A stretch of DNA of 64,000 bases from Kocuria marina (GCA_014652975.1 BMZV01000001.1:62001-126000); one strand, 5' to 3'. Counted from the stretch's first letter, positions 28,346-37,903 are shown. Translations and numbers: made by a program. The notes: a model not told the origin generated them from the letters alone.

Positions 28346-28675
28346 ATGAACCTGCTGCGCACGCTCGTGACCGCATCCGCCGGTGCATACACCGCCAATT
28401 GCGCGCTGGGGGCGTCCGTGGCCGCCCGGTGGGTGAACACCTCGAACGTCCGGTGGATCCACCACGGTCTGTACATCACCACGTCCGCCGTGACCGCGGC
28501 GGCATGCGTGGCCGCGGTGCGTGAGCGCTCCCCAGTGGCGGCGGTCCTCGCACCGGCGGTCGTCCCGCTCTTCCTGTTGCAGCGCCACGGTGCGCACCCG
28601 CTGCGACGTCACACCCGAGACGCCCTCGCGGCGGCTCCCTGCTACGTGGCCGGCCTCGCGCTGGCCTGGAGGTGA
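28346..28675 (+). CDS. Small membrane protein
   Basis: 109 aa, three to four hydrophobic segments, His/Arg-rich between them; AGGAGAG ribosome site before ATG 28346. No family recognised. Its end carries the GGAGGTGA ribosome site for the nitroreductase gene that starts 4 nt later, so the two are probably co-translated. Confidence 0.65.
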   Translation: MNLLRTLVTASAGAYTANCALGASVAARWVNTSNVRWIHHGLYITTSAVTAAACVAAVRERSPVAAVLAPAVVPLFLLQRHGAHPLRRHTRDALAAAPCYVAGLALAWR

Positions 28676-28678
28676 ATC

Positions 28679-29491
28679 GTGGAATTCCTGAATGCCGTGT
28701 TCAACCGCCGCACCACCAACGGCCCGTTCCGCCCGGATCCTGTGAGCCCCGAGCACCAACAGTTGCTGATCCGCGCGGCGGCCGCGGCTCCCTCCCAGTT
28801 CAACAGCCAGCCGTGGCGGTTCGTGCTGATCGAGGACCGGGACACGATCGAGACCGTCGCCCGGATCAGCGGGGAGAGCATGACCGAGGTCATGGGCGCG
28901 GGCACGTTCTTCGACCGGTACAAGAAGTACTTCCGGTTCAGCCAGAAGGAGATGGACGCCCAGCGCAGCGGCATGCTGTTCGACAAACTGCCCGCGCTGC
29001 TGCGCCCGTTCACGTCCAAGGCGTTCACGCCCTCCGGGCAGAGCCTCATGAACAAGCTGCGCGTGCCCCAGACCCTGGGCGAGGAGAACCGCAAGCTCGT
29101 GGCGGGGTCCCCGCTGCTGATCGGCGTGATGCTCGAGCGCGGCGAATACCGCCCGGAGGAACTGTCCGGGTTCTACTCGGTGTTCAGCATGGGTGCCGCC
29201 ATGGAGAACCTGTGGCTCACCACGGTGGAGTTGGGTATGGGGATCCAGTTCGTGTCCTTCCCCATGGAGGCACCGCACCAGTGGCAGCGGATCGTGGACG
29301 TGCTGCGCGTTCCGGAGGATCTGGAGCTCATGGCCGTGTACCGGCTGGGCTACGTGCCCGAGCGCACCCACCGCCCGGCGATCGACTGGTCCAGCCGCGA
29401 ACGCAAACGCCCCTCCCAGTACGTGTTCCGGGAAACGTGCGAGACGCCTCAGCAGGGCTGGGATCAGGACGTGCGTCCCGGGTCCGACTGA
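28679..29491 (+). CDS. Nitroreductase-family FMN oxidoreductase
   Basis: 270 aa from GTG 28679. The segment [29 protein letters not shown] and the C-terminal [11 protein letters not shown] region are those of FMN-binding nitroreductases. NAD(P)H-dependent reduction of nitro compounds or quinones is the family activity. Its 3' end overlaps the convergent methyltransferase gene by 28 bp. Confidence 0.87.
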   Translation: MEFLNAVFNRRTTNGPFRPDPVSPEHQQLLIRAAAAAPSQFNSQPWRFVLIEDRDTIETVARISGESMTEVMGAGTFFDRYKKYFRFSQKEMDAQRSGMLFDKLPALLRPFTSKAFTPSGQSLMNKLRVPQTLGEENRKLVAGSPLLIGVMLERGEYRPEELSGFYSVFSMGAAMENLWLTTVELGMGIQFVSFPMEAPHQWQRIVDVLRVPEDLELMAVYRLGYVPERTHRPAIDWSSRERKRPSQYVFRETCETPQQGWDQDVRPGSD

Positions 29492-30282
29492 GTCCGGTCC
29501 GCCCGGACCGGCTCCGCGTCCTGGCCGGTGTGCACCGCCAGCAGCCGGAAGAACCGCTGTTGCACGGCCCGCCACCCCGGGGGCAGCGCCTGGCGCAGCT
29601 CTCCGGGGCGGTAGCTGCGCCGGATGGACAGCAGACCGTCGAAGCGCACGAACACCCTGGCTCGTGCGAGCGGCAGCGTGGCCACCCAGTACAGCAGCCA
29701 GGCCGCGCGGCTGCGGCGCAGGTCGTTGTGCACCGCTACCCCACGGGTCAGCCGACGTGAGTCCGCCAGCACGGCGGACAGCTCCTTCCGTGTCAGGTGG
29801 TGGAGCATGTGGTTGGAGATCACGGCGTCGTAGCGCTCCCCCGCTGCCACCAGATCGTGGCTCGCGAGCGTCCGGTAGGTGGCGCCCACTCCGCGGTCGT
29901 GCGCGGCCGCCCACCGGGTGGCCCGGGCGTCCGGGTCGATCCCGGTAATCCGCACGTCCAGCCCGTCGCGAGCGGCCCAGCGGGCGATGGCCCGGGCGAC
30001 GTCGCCCCCGCCGCACCCGATGTCCAGCACGGTGCCGGGGCGACCCTCTCGGGCAGCGGCACGCAACGCGGGACGTACATACCGGCGGTAGACGGGCCAC
30101 CAGGATGCAACGAGCGGGTTGATCACCCCGAACAAGCGGTAGGTGTTGTCCAGGGCCACCGGATCGCAGGCCGGATCGTCCATGAGCTCCGGCTCGTCCA
30201 CGCTGCGGTGGCGGAGCAGGGGGTCGCGGCGGCCCAGGACATCAGCGTGCGGCAGAGGGTTGTTGCGCAGCATAGGCTTCAT
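29464..30282 (-). CDS. Class I SAM methyltransferase next to type III PKS
   Basis: 272 aa. Motif I is [15 protein letters not shown], with a following IDPD acidic loop and motif [15 protein letters not shown] 30282 is 3 nt after the PKS stop, so it is in one operon with it. Partnership with a type III PKS suggests methylation of a phenolic or pyrone polyketide (inference). Alternative start ATG 30273. Confidence 0.85.
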   Translation of the reverse strand: MKPMLRNNPLPHADVLGRRDPLLRHRSVDEPELMDDPACDPVALDNTYRLFGVINPLVASWWPVYRRYVRPALRAAAREGRPGTVLDIGCGGGDVARAIARWAARDGLDVRITGIDPDARATRWAAAHDRGVGATYRTLASHDLVAAGERYDAVISNHMLHHLTRKELSAVLADSRRLTRGVAVHNDLRRSRAAWLLYWVATLPLARARVFVRFDGLLSIRRSYRPGELRQALPPGWRAVQQRFFRLLAVHTGQDAEPVRADRTQSDPGRTS

Positions 30283-30285
30283 CGC

Positions 30286-31431
30286 TCACCTCGTCTCGGA
30301 CGCGGGACGGACCCGCAGCAGGGCGCTCTCGATGCTCAGGCCGGGGCCGAACGCGAGCGCCGCCACGGTGCCCGGGTCCCCCGCTCGCACAAGGCGCTCG
30401 AGCACGAACAGGATGGTCGCGCTGCTCATGTTCCCGGCGTCCGCGAGCACTCCGCGGGACGGGGCCATCTGCTCGTCCGTGAGCGCGAGCCGTCCCTGCA
30501 CCTTGTCCAGGATGCTGCGTCCCCCCGGGTGCACGGCCCACAGGGGGATCCGGTCCGCGCTCAGCCCCGCGCGGTCCAGCAGGGGTGCGAGTGCGTCCGT
30601 CACGTGGTCGTCGATGATCCGCGGCACGTAGGTCCCCAGGATCATCTCGAAGCCCTCGTCCCCCACGCTCCACGCGAGTTCCTCCTCGCCCACTGGGGCC
30701 AGGGTCGTCTCGAAGTCCACGAGCTCGAGGGTAGCGCCGGGAGCGGCGGCGTCGCGCCCGGTCACCACCGCGGCGGCCGCACCGTCCGCGAACAGGGCGT
30801 TGCCCATCACGGTGTCGGGATCGTTGCGCACGTGCAGGTGCAGGGTGCACAGCTCCACGCACACCACGAGCACCACGGCGTCCGGATCCGCGCGGCACGC
30901 GGTGTACGCGGCTTGCAGGGCGGGGAACGCGGCATTGCAGCCCATGAACCCCAGGTGCATCCGCTTCACGTCCGCGGGTAGCCCCAGGTCCTTGGCCACG
31001 CGCACATCCGGGCCCGGTGCGAAGAACCCGGTGCAGGACACCGTGATCACGTGGGTCACATCCGCGAGCTCGATCCCGGGGGCCGCGGCGTCGAGGGCCG
31101 CCCGGGCGGCTGTCACGAACATCCGTTTGGCGTGCTCGGTGTAGAGCTGGTTGCGTGCGTGCGTTCCCGGCGAGCGCAGGTACCGGGTCGTGGGATCCAC
31201 GAACGGCGACGCCGCGGCGTCGCCCCCGTCAACGGTCCCCGATGCCACAACGCCCAGCTCGGGCAGGACCGTGTGGCGTGTGCTCACCCCGGCGCCCGCG
31301 AAGGCGGAACGCACCACACGCGTGCCGAGCCTGGTCATCCCCGGCTGCTCGGCGAACAGCCGGGACACGTCCTCCTGCCGGATGACGGTGTCGGGGACGG
31401 CGGTCTCGATCGACAGTAGGCGTACGGTCAT
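30286..31431 (-). CDS. Type III polyketide synthase (chalcone/stilbene synthase fold)
   Basis: 381 aa from ATG 31431. Catalytic triad is visible: Cys165 in HLGFMGCNAAF, His301 in WAVHPGGRSIL and Asn334 in DAGNMSSATILF. Makes alkylresorcinol, pyrone or similar compounds from acyl-CoA starter and malonyl-CoA. Operon with the methyltransferase (3-nt gap). An in-frame extension upstream of 31431 lacks conservation. Confidence 0.92.
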   Translation of the reverse strand: MTVRLLSIETAVPDTVIRQEDVSRLFAEQPGMTRLGTRVVRSAFAGAGVSTRHTVLPELGVVASGTVDGGDAAASPFVDPTTRYLRSPGTHARNQLYTEHAKRMFVTAARAALDAAAPGIELADVTHVITVSCTGFFAPGPDVRVAKDLGLPADVKRMHLGFMGCNAAFPALQAAYTACRADPDAVVLVVCVELCTLHLHVRNDPDTVMGNALFADGAAAAVVTGRDAAAPGATLELVDFETTLAPVGEEELAWSVGDEGFEMILGTYVPRIIDDHVTDALAPLLDRAGLSADRIPLWAVHPGGRSILDKVQGRLALTDEQMAPSRGVLADAGNMSSATILFVLERLVRAGDPGTVAALAFGPGLSIESALLRVRPASETR

Positions 31432-31552
31432 ACTCCATGGTAGGCGCGCGGGCCCCCGCCCGGACGAGGCGCCCCGTGCCGGACGAGCCCCGACATGCGC
31501 AACGGCCGCCCGATCCATGGGGATCGAACGGCCGTCGGACGGGCGGTTCGGA

Positions 31553-32038
31553 TCAGAGATCCACGACCTTGTTCTCGCCGTCCACGGTGTCGCCCTTGAC
31601 CTTGGACTTGATCAAGTTGGCCACCTGGGTCACCTTGCTGTTACCCGGGCTGTCCCAGTACTCGGCGCTGTGGCCGTCGATCTCGATGAGGATGTTGTTG
31701 GGGTTCTCCGGGCCGCCCTGGAGCCACGAACCGGTGAAGCTGCTCCACAGTTCCTTGAGCTTGGCCTCGTCGTTGACGATGCGCGCGGTGCCACACACTG
31801 ACACCCACGAACCGGAACCCGAGTAGGCCACGTTCACCTCGGGGCGCTGCTGCAGGGCCTGCGCCTGCTCGGAGTCGCGCTCCGCGATGAACCGCACGGT
31901 GCCGTCGAACTCGACCTCCTGCGTGGCCATGGGCTTGGACACCAGGTGACCATCCCCGTCCACGTGGGTGAGCATGGCGATGCGGGTGCCCTTGATGATG
32001 TCCCGCACCTTCTGGATGTCGTCGGTGTTCTCCGCCAT
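31553..32038 (-). CDS. Pyridoxamine-5'-phosphate-oxidase-like general stress protein
   Basis: 161 aa from ATG 32038 (AAGGAAG ribosome site). Flavin-binding split-barrel protein of the general stress protein 26/PNPOx-like group: RIAMLTHVDGDGHLVSKPM, VRFIAERDSE, VNVAYSGSGSWVSVCG. Probably binds FMN or F420; substrate unknown. A GC-rich imperfect hairpin at about 31522-31550 follows the stop and could terminate it. Confidence 0.87.
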   Translation of the reverse strand: MAENTDDIQKVRDIIKGTRIAMLTHVDGDGHLVSKPMATQEVEFDGTVRFIAERDSEQAQALQQRPEVNVAYSGSGSWVSVCGTARIVNDEAKLKELWSSFTGSWLQGGPENPNNILIEIDGHSAEYWDSPGNSKVTQVANLIKSKVKGDTVDGENKVVDL

Positions 32039-32260
32039 GGCACTTCCTTTCGTCGAGGCTGTGAATGCCCACCAAACCGTGGGGTCTGCCACCGCGATGT
32101 GGCGTCGATTGTCAGTTTATTTACTAGTGACGGTGCGCACGAGAGAGTTGGCCGGGAGCGGAATTCACGCCGTCGTGAGCAGCACGGCCGCGAACGATCC
32201 GGTCGTGGGCGGCATGATGTCGGACGACACGGACACAGAGATCCAGGCAGGGAGGGACGC

Positions 32261-32896
32261 ATGACGCGATCGCACGAGGACACCGTGCACGTGCTGTTGG
32301 AGCGCCACGGCACCACGTACGCGCAGGACGCCGGCATCGAGCTGCGGGACACGCCCGCTCCCCTGTTCCAGCTGCTGGTGCTGGCCAATCTGCTGTCCGC
32401 GCGCATCGGGGCCAAGGTGGCGGTCACCTCCGCGCGCGAGCTGTTCACGGCCGGGTACCGCACCCCGGAACGGATGCGCGCGGCGTCGTGGCGGCAACGG
32501 GTTCAGACGCTGGGTCGCGGCGGCTACAAGCGTTACGACGAGCGCACCTCCAGGATGCTCGGCGACGGCGCCGCCCTCCTGATCGACGAGTACGGAGGGG
32601 ATCTGCGCCGCGTGCGTGAGCGCGCGGACGGTACCGACGACGTCCTCGAGGCGCTCCAGCAGTTCCCGGGGATCGGCCCCGCGGGCGCCGCGATTTTCGC
32701 CCGGGAGGTACAGGGTGTCTGGCCCGGCCTCGCGCCGTTCTTCGACGCCAAGGCCCTGGACGGCGCCCGGCGGATCGGTCTGCCCGACGACGCCCACGAC
32801 CTCGCGGACCTCGTCCCGCCCGAAAAACTCCCCATCCTGGCCGCGGCCCTGGTCCGGGTCGCGCTGGACCGCACCAAGGGTGACCCGCTGGAGTAA
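32261..32896 (+). CDS. HhH-GPD-family protein, endonuclease III-like
   Basis: 211 aa from ATG 32261 (GGGAGG ribosome site). Helix-hairpin-helix segment LQQFPGIGPAGAAIF and ANLLSARIGAKVAV resemble endonuclease III, and FFDAKALDG has an aspartate in the catalytic region. The hairpin lacks the catalytic lysine (GIGPAGA in place of GVGxKTA), and the four-Cys Fe-S loop is missing. It is therefore either a monofunctional glycosylase or a DNA-binding relative. Confidence 0.8.
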   Translation: MTRSHEDTVHVLLERHGTTYAQDAGIELRDTPAPLFQLLVLANLLSARIGAKVAVTSARELFTAGYRTPERMRAASWRQRVQTLGRGGYKRYDERTSRMLGDGAALLIDEYGGDLRRVRERADGTDDVLEALQQFPGIGPAGAAIFAREVQGVWPGLAPFFDAKALDGARRIGLPDDAHDLADLVPPEKLPILAAALVRVALDRTKGDPLE

Positions 32897-32910
32897 CGGA
32901 CCGGGTGCGA

Positions 32911-32937
32911 TCCGCCGGAGGTGCATTCGGCGGCGGA
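32911..32937. terminator. Inverted repeat after the HhH gene
   Basis: TCCGCCG at 32911-32917 and CGGCGGA at 32931-32937 form a 7-bp stem with a 13-nt loop, 14 bp after the HhH stop. Terminator-like but without a U tract. Confidence 0.45.
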
Positions 32938-32939
32938 CG

Positions 32940-32988
32940 CCGGGTTAATACACCGGCTGTGATCCGTGGTGCCGAGTTAACACCTCGG
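32940..32988. promoter_or_regulatory. Two copies of a 17-bp dyad motif upstream of GDPD
   Basis: CCGGGTTAATACACCGG (32940-32956) and CCGAGTTAACACCTCGG (32972-32988) follow the same pattern CCGRGTTAAYAC-NN-CGG, 32 bp apart (three helical turns), in the 322-bp gene-free stretch before the glycerophosphodiester phosphodiesterase. Candidate regulator sites. Confidence 0.45.
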
Positions 32989-33218
32989 TCATCGGGGTGC
33001 TCCACAGCCGTCATGTCCCCCCGCGACCATGGGTTCGGCCCGTTCGTCGGTCATCACCACGCGACCGGCAAGGCCATCTCCGTACGGCAACCCGTGAGAG
33101 GCTCTGGATGCGCACCCGCACGACCCCCCTGACCGACCGTCTCGCAACGGACCCCCTCCGCTGGATCCGGCCCACGGCCCTCCCGACAGCACCCCGCGGG
33201 CGGGAGGACACTGCGGGA

Positions 33219-34019
33219 ATGACCACTGCGCCGGCCCACCTGTTGGTCGGCCACCGCGGAGCCGCGGGGGTCGCACCCGAGAACACGGTGGCGGCGTTCG
33301 AGGTGGCCCGTTCCTCGGGTGCGCAGTTCTTCGAGCTCGACGTCCAGCTCTCCGCGGACGGTGTGCCCTTCGCGTTCCACGACCCCACCCCCGCGCGCAC
33401 CACGAACGCCGCCGAGGTGTTCCCGGGCCGGGAGAACGACCCGGTCACGTCGTTCACATGGGCCGAATTGCAACGGCTGGACGCTGGTTCGTCCTTCTCC
33501 GGCGCATTCCGGGGCGAACGCATCCCGCACTTCGACGACGCCGCGGAGGTTGCGCGCGACGCGATCGGCGTGTTCATCGAGATCAAGTCCCCGGACACGT
33601 CCCCCGGTATCGAGCACATCATCGTGGAGCGTCTGCGATCGGATCCCCGGTGGCAGCGTCTGGTCCGCGACGGGCGAATCGAGGTCCTGGGGTTCGACGC
33701 TGCTTCCAATCAGCGCTTCGCGGTGCTGGCCCCGGAGGTCCCCCTGCAGCAGCTCGTGTACCGGGTTCCCGATGCCGAGACCCTCGCGCGGATCTCCACC
33801 TACGCGGGGCAGGTGGGGTCCAACCACCGCTGGCTCAATGCGGCCGCGGTGGACCGGGTCCGTGCGGCAGGGCTGGGCATGAGCGTGTACACGGTGAACG
33901 CCGAGCGCAATTTCAACCGCATGGTGGCCCTGGGCGTGGATCGGATCACGACCGACTTCCCCGTGGAGTTCTCCCGGAAACACCCCGCGACCGTGGGTCA
34001 CGCCGTGGCCGTGCGGTAG
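33219..34019 (+). CDS. Glycerophosphodiester phosphodiesterase
   Basis: 266 aa from ATG 33219 (GGGAGGA upstream). GDPD TIM-barrel motifs: GHRGAAGVAPENT (catalytic His, Glu), FELDVQLSADGVPFAFHD (metal Glu/Asp and second His), VFIEIKSP, and C-terminal GVDRITTDFP. Hydrolyses glycerophosphodiesters to glycerol-3-phosphate and alcohol. No signal peptide at this start; cytoplasmic location inferred. A longer frame upstream (from 32997) is not supported. Confidence 0.9.
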   Translation: MTTAPAHLLVGHRGAAGVAPENTVAAFEVARSSGAQFFELDVQLSADGVPFAFHDPTPARTTNAAEVFPGRENDPVTSFTWAELQRLDAGSSFSGAFRGERIPHFDDAAEVARDAIGVFIEIKSPDTSPGIEHIIVERLRSDPRWQRLVRDGRIEVLGFDAASNQRFAVLAPEVPLQQLVYRVPDAETLARISTYAGQVGSNHRWLNAAAVDRVRAAGLGMSVYTVNAERNFNRMVALGVDRITTDFPVEFSRKHPATVGHAVAVR

Positions 34020-34446
34020 CGCCGACGGTCGCCGGACCGCAACCGGGCCGCCGCCGCGCTGCCCTGCCACCGGGGATCCGTTCGCAGCCGTCCATAGGTG
34101 TCCACGTCCACCCGCGGCCACGGACAGCCTCCGTCATCCAGTAGGAGAACCAGCCGTTCCGGTTCTGCTCGTCCACCGCGATGCACACGAGCCCCACGGG
34201 CCCGTCCCCGTGGCATACGGCCCACGCGACCTTGCTTACGCCCGGGTCGGTGAGCCGGTGGACGTACTCCTCTGCCTCTTCCGACGTGGTCACCGTGCCC
34301 TGCCGGGACATGGCCGGGTCGGAGCAGAACGCGGAGAGGACGGCAGCGGCGTCGTCGGTGTGGAGTGGCCGCAGGGGGGGCGGCGCGGTGACGATATCGG
34401 AGGCCCCGGTGGCGCCGGGACCGATATCGGCCCCGACGGACGTCAT
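34020..34446 (-). pseudogene. RimJ/RimL-type GNAT acetyltransferase with internal deletion and frameshift
   Basis: From ATG 34446 the protein reads as a normal GNAT N-terminus (LRPLHTDDAAAVLSAF ... VGLVCIAVDEQNRNGWFSYWMTEAVRGRG). The frame then breaks: the expected C-terminal tail VDVDTYGRLRTDP appears at once in another frame. Compared with the intact paralogue at 49856-50404 (YWMTDRARGRG, then about 55 residues, then ADIYGRLKSDP) the acetyl-CoA-binding half is missing. The start overlaps the VOC-gene stop (ATGA), so the remnant is still in its operon. Confidence 0.75.
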
Positions 34447-34862
34447 TCCTGGGACGCCGAGAACGACCACATCACGCCGTAGCGGTCGAAGACCTGGCCG
34501 TACCAGTCGCCCCACGGGGCCTTCTCGAACGGCATGCCCGTGTGGCCACCGCCGGCCTCGAGCTTCTCGATGAGGGCCCGCGCCTCCGTGGCCGTCTCCG
34601 TCGTGTAGAGCAGGGAGTAGGCGGTCCCGGTGAGCGGGTAGTCGTCGTCCCCCATGGCGTCACCGGCGGCGATCACCCCGCCGGGCATGGTCAACGTCGA
34701 GTGGGCCACGGCCTGGGGATCCGGTTCGAACGGCATGCCCTGCAGGTCCATGTCGCCGTAGCGCAGGATGTGCAGGTCACCCCCGAACACGTCGTGCCAG
34801 TGCTCCATGGCTTCGGCGGTGGTTCCGGGCAGGGCGATGTACGTGGCGAGTGAGGGGGTCAT
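34443..34862 (-). CDS. VOC-family (PhnB-like glyoxalase-fold) protein
   Basis: 139 aa from ATG 34862. PhnB-type VOC features: YIALPGTTAEAMEHWHDVFGGDL at the N-terminus, STLTMPGGVIAAGD in the middle and WGDWYGQVFDRYGVMWSFS at the C-terminus. Metal-dependent chemistry of the family varies and the function here is unknown. Overlaps the start of the GNAT remnant. Confidence 0.85.
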   Translation of the reverse strand: MTPSLATYIALPGTTAEAMEHWHDVFGGDLHILRYGDMDLQGMPFEPDPQAVAHSTLTMPGGVIAAGDAMGDDDYPLTGTAYSLLYTTETATEARALIEKLEAGGGHTGMPFEKAPWGDWYGQVFDRYGVMWSFSASQE

Positions 34863-34937
34863 GTGAGGCTCCTTCGACGAACGCATCCCGGATGATTCGG
34901 TCCCAGTATGGCCGTCGCGAGCGGATTCGGGAACCTT

Positions 34938-36365
34938 TTACTCCGGCGCCCGGCGCAGTTGCTCGGGCAGTTCCTCGAGCAGCCGCAACCACAGTTCCGA
35001 GACCGTGGGATAGCTGGGCACCGCGTGGCGCAGCACGTGCACCGGTACCTTCCCCGTGATCGCGATCGTGGCCGCGTGCAGTTGCTCGCCAGCGTCCGGG
35101 CCCACGAACGTGGCACCCACGAGGCACCGGGTCTCCCGGTCCACGACGATCTTGGCCTTTCCAGAGATGGTGTCACGCAGCAGCGCCGCGCCGGCCGCAC
35201 CGTTGTAGGGCACCTCCGCGGTGACGACGTCGATCCCCCGGTCCCGCGCGGAGGCTTCCGTCAGTCCCGTCTGCGCGACCTGCGGTTGCGTGAACACGAC
35301 CTGGGGCACCGGCGGATTCTCCACCTCGTACGGCGCGGGCGCCCCCGTGGCCGCCGCCTTGATCCTGGCCCCGATGACCCGGGCGCGGTACTTGCCCCAG
35401 TGGGTCAGGGGCACATCGCCGCTGGCATCGCCCACGGCGTGCAGCCATGCGGGGAGCTTCTCATAGAGGACGTCGTCCGCGCTCAGCCCGACCGCGTCGA
35501 GTCCCACGTCCCGCAACCGCGGGGTACGGCCTGTGGCCACGAGCACCTCGGCCACGTCGACGGTCCCGGCGGAGGTCTCCAGGTGGACCTGCCCGCCGTG
35601 GACCCGGCCCAGCCCCGTGTCCTCGGCATCGCTGCGGGTGCACTTGGTGACGGATGCGTCGAGCACCACTTCCACGCCGCTGGCGCGCAACCCGTCCAGG
35701 ACGGTGTCCCCCGCGAACGGTTCGTTGCCGGACAGCAAACCCGAGCCCCGCACGAGCAGGGTCACCCGGGATCCCAGGGCGTTGAGCCACACCGCGGCCT
35801 CACATGCCACGACTCCCCCGCCCACGATCGCGATGCTCTCCGGCGTCTCGACCACGCCGGTCGCGTCCGCGGACGTCCACGGGTGCGCTCCGTCGAACTC
35901 GGAGGGGATGCTCGGCTCGCTGCCGGTCGCGAGGATCACGGCGTGCCGCGCGGTGAGGGTGCGCGCGGCGGCGTGGTCGGCCTCGATGCGCACCGAGCGC
36001 TCGCCCACGAGGCGGGCGTGGCCGCGCACCACGCGGATGCCCGCGGACTCGGCCCACTCGACCTGGGAGGAGTCGTCGTAGTCGGAGACGAACGAGTCGC
36101 GCCGCGCGAGCATGCCGTCCCGGTCGAGCCGCGTGGGGACGACGCCCTCGAGGTCGTCCGTCAGTCCCGTCACGTCGACCGGGCGCAACAGCGCCTTGCT
36201 GGGCATGCACGCGTAGTACGAGCACTCCCCGCCCAGCAGGTGACCCTCCACGATGACTGCGGTGAGGTCCGTGCCCTCGATCGCGTACTGCGCGGCGTTC
36301 TCTCCCACCGCGCCGCCGCCGATCACGATCACGTCCACCGACTCCTGCGTTGCTGACTCCGTCAT
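34938..36365 (-). CDS. Pyridine nucleotide-disulfide oxidoreductase (class I)
   Basis: 475 aa from ATG 36365. N-terminal FAD motif VIVIGGGAVGENAA, redox-active disulfide GGECSYYACMPSK (Cys48, Cys53), NAD(P) motif IAIVGGGVVACEAAVWL, second FAD motif WLHAVGDASG and a dimerisation domain ending PSYPTVSELWLRLLEEL. Related to dihydrolipoamide dehydrogenase/mercuric reductase. The usual C-terminal HAHPT dyad reads RHAVPSYPT. No N-terminal metal domain and no E3 context, so substrate unknown. Confidence 0.88.
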   Translation of the reverse strand: MTESATQESVDVIVIGGGAVGENAAQYAIEGTDLTAVIVEGHLLGGECSYYACMPSKALLRPVDVTGLTDDLEGVVPTRLDRDGMLARRDSFVSDYDDSSQVEWAESAGIRVVRGHARLVGERSVRIEADHAAARTLTARHAVILATGSEPSIPSEFDGAHPWTSADATGVVETPESIAIVGGGVVACEAAVWLNALGSRVTLLVRGSGLLSGNEPFAGDTVLDGLRASGVEVVLDASVTKCTRSDAEDTGLGRVHGGQVHLETSAGTVDVAEVLVATGRTPRLRDVGLDAVGLSADDVLYEKLPAWLHAVGDASGDVPLTHWGKYRARVIGARIKAAATGAPAPYEVENPPVPQVVFTQPQVAQTGLTEASARDRGIDVVTAEVPYNGAAGAALLRDTISGKAKIVVDRETRCLVGATFVGPDAGEQLHAATIAITGKVPVHVLRHAVPSYPTVSELWLRLLEELPEQLRRAPE

Positions 36366-36556
36366 GTCCTCACAGTAGCCGCCGGGGTGCCGGATGTCGG
36401 CCCGGGGGCACCCCGTGCTCGGTGCGGAACCGGCCTCCCACCTGGCAATACTCCCGATTGTGACCCTCGTCATGTGTACGGTGGAAGAGCCACCTCCGTT
36501 GCATGGTCGGCATCACGACCCTTGCCGGCCCAGCGGACCGACGATGAGGAGATGCC

Positions 36557-37246
36557 ATGAACGCGAGCGCAATGACACCCCCGGCCACCGACGAGCCCCC
36601 CACCACCCATCGCCCCTTCCGAGCCCGCGGCGGACTGGCTTTCCTGGGGCTCGCGGGCATGCTGACACTGGCCGCGTGCGGCGAGGGCAATGACGCCACC
36701 ACCGCGGATCCGACGGGTGGGCAGGGGGCCGCGACGGCGGCGTCGAGCCCGGGTCCCCTGGCCACCGCCACGGTGCGTCATGCCGAGGGAATGGAGGTCG
36801 GCACCGCGCAGTTCACCGAGGCCGACCAGGATGCGATGCGGGTTTCGGTCGAGTTCTCCGGTCTGGAACCGGGGTACTACGGCCTGCACGTGCACGGCAA
36901 CGGCGTGTGCGAGGCGGAGAGTTCCGCGCCGGACGATCCCTCCGAGACCGGCGCATTCCTGTCCGCCGGCGGGCACCTGGGTGGCGACGACGCTCGCCAT
37001 CCGGAGCATGCGGGTGACCTTCCCGCGCTGCTGGTGACGGAATCCGGGCGGGCGGCCATGTCGTTCGAGACGGACCGGCTCACGGCCGAGAACCTGCGGG
37101 ACGACAACGGCTCCGCGCTGATGATCCACTCCGGCCCGGACAACTACGCGAACATCCCCGAGCGCTACGCCCCGGAGGGACCGGACGAGGACACCCGCTC
37201 CACGGGTGACGCCGGCAGCCGCCTGGCGTGCGGTGTGATCGAGTAA
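36557..37246 (+). CDS. sodC: Cu,Zn superoxide dismutase, lipoprotein
   Basis: 229 aa. Lipobox LAAC near residue 40 after a basic/hydrophobic signal. SOD fold motifs: GLHVHGNGVCE (copper histidines), GGHLGGDD...HPEHAGDLP (bridging His and zinc ligands), IHSGPDNYANIP (fourth copper His) and SRLACGVI (disulfide Cys). Detoxifies superoxide at the cell surface. Divergent from the flavin oxidoreductase, ribosome site GAGGAG. Confidence 0.92.
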   Translation: MNASAMTPPATDEPPTTHRPFRARGGLAFLGLAGMLTLAACGEGNDATTADPTGGQGAATAASSPGPLATATVRHAEGMEVGTAQFTEADQDAMRVSVEFSGLEPGYYGLHVHGNGVCEAESSAPDDPSETGAFLSAGGHLGGDDARHPEHAGDLPALLVTESGRAAMSFETDRLTAENLRDDNGSALMIHSGPDNYANIPERYAPEGPDEDTRSTGDAGSRLACGVIE

Positions 37247-37256
37247 CCCGTCCTCG

Positions 37257-37841
37257 TCACACGGACGTTCGGCCCCCCGCCCGGGTGAGCGCCAGGACGA
37301 CCACGACGATCAGCGCGGACGTTGTGCCCGCGATCATGTCGGTCATGGTGTCCAGGTTGTTCACCTGAGCGTTGCTGTCCGAGACCAGATCGGTGACGAA
37401 CTCGGCGACCTCCCACAGGAACGCGATGAAGGCGCTGAACGACACGATCGCGAGCCCCCACAGCCACGTGGGCAGGACGAAACCATGCCGCCGGGACAGG
37501 ATGCGCCACGCGTGATCGGCGCCCAGCGCGATCAGGATTCCCGAGAAGAAGTGGACCACGGTGTCCCACGGCGTCCACACGCCGTAGACGTGCAAGTACG
37601 TTCCCAGGAACGCCCCGCCGAACAACAGCACCGCGTACAGCAGTTGCAGGGTCATGGGGATGCTGGCGCGGGCGATCGGCTCCAGGGCGAGCGGGACGAG
37701 CGCCGCGAGGACGAGTGCGGACAGCAAGAACACGGCCGGGCCGTTCTCCCGGGCGATCTCGAAGATCAGCGTCCCCACGAGGAGCACCTCCAGCACGATC
37801 AAGGGGACATGGCGGCGCAGTCTCGTGTCGTGGGGGATCAT
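37257..37841 (-). CDS. DUF2238/YjdF-like membrane protein
   Basis: 194 aa from ATG 37841 (204 aa if 37871 is used). Six to seven hydrophobic helices. The signature WTPWDTVVHFFSGILIALG, FIAFLWEVAEFVTD and NNLDTMTDMIAGTTSAL matches the DUF2238 family. Role unknown. Convergent with sodC, 10 bp apart. Confidence 0.82.
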   Translation of the reverse strand: MIPHDTRLRRHVPLIVLEVLLVGTLIFEIARENGPAVFLLSALVLAALVPLALEPIARASIPMTLQLLYAVLLFGGAFLGTYLHVYGVWTPWDTVVHFFSGILIALGADHAWRILSRRHGFVLPTWLWGLAIVSFSAFIAFLWEVAEFVTDLVSDSNAQVNNLDTMTDMIAGTTSALIVVVVLALTRAGGRTSV

Positions 37842-37903
37842 GCATCCGACCCTACGCACGGGCCCTGACACGGTGGGTTGGGACGCGACGGCGTTGAGGA
37901 GGC

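Noticed and set aside
27485-30100. 871-codon minus-strand frame
   Set aside because: Shadow of the lipoprotein, small membrane and nitroreductase genes on the plus strand; no recognisable domain.
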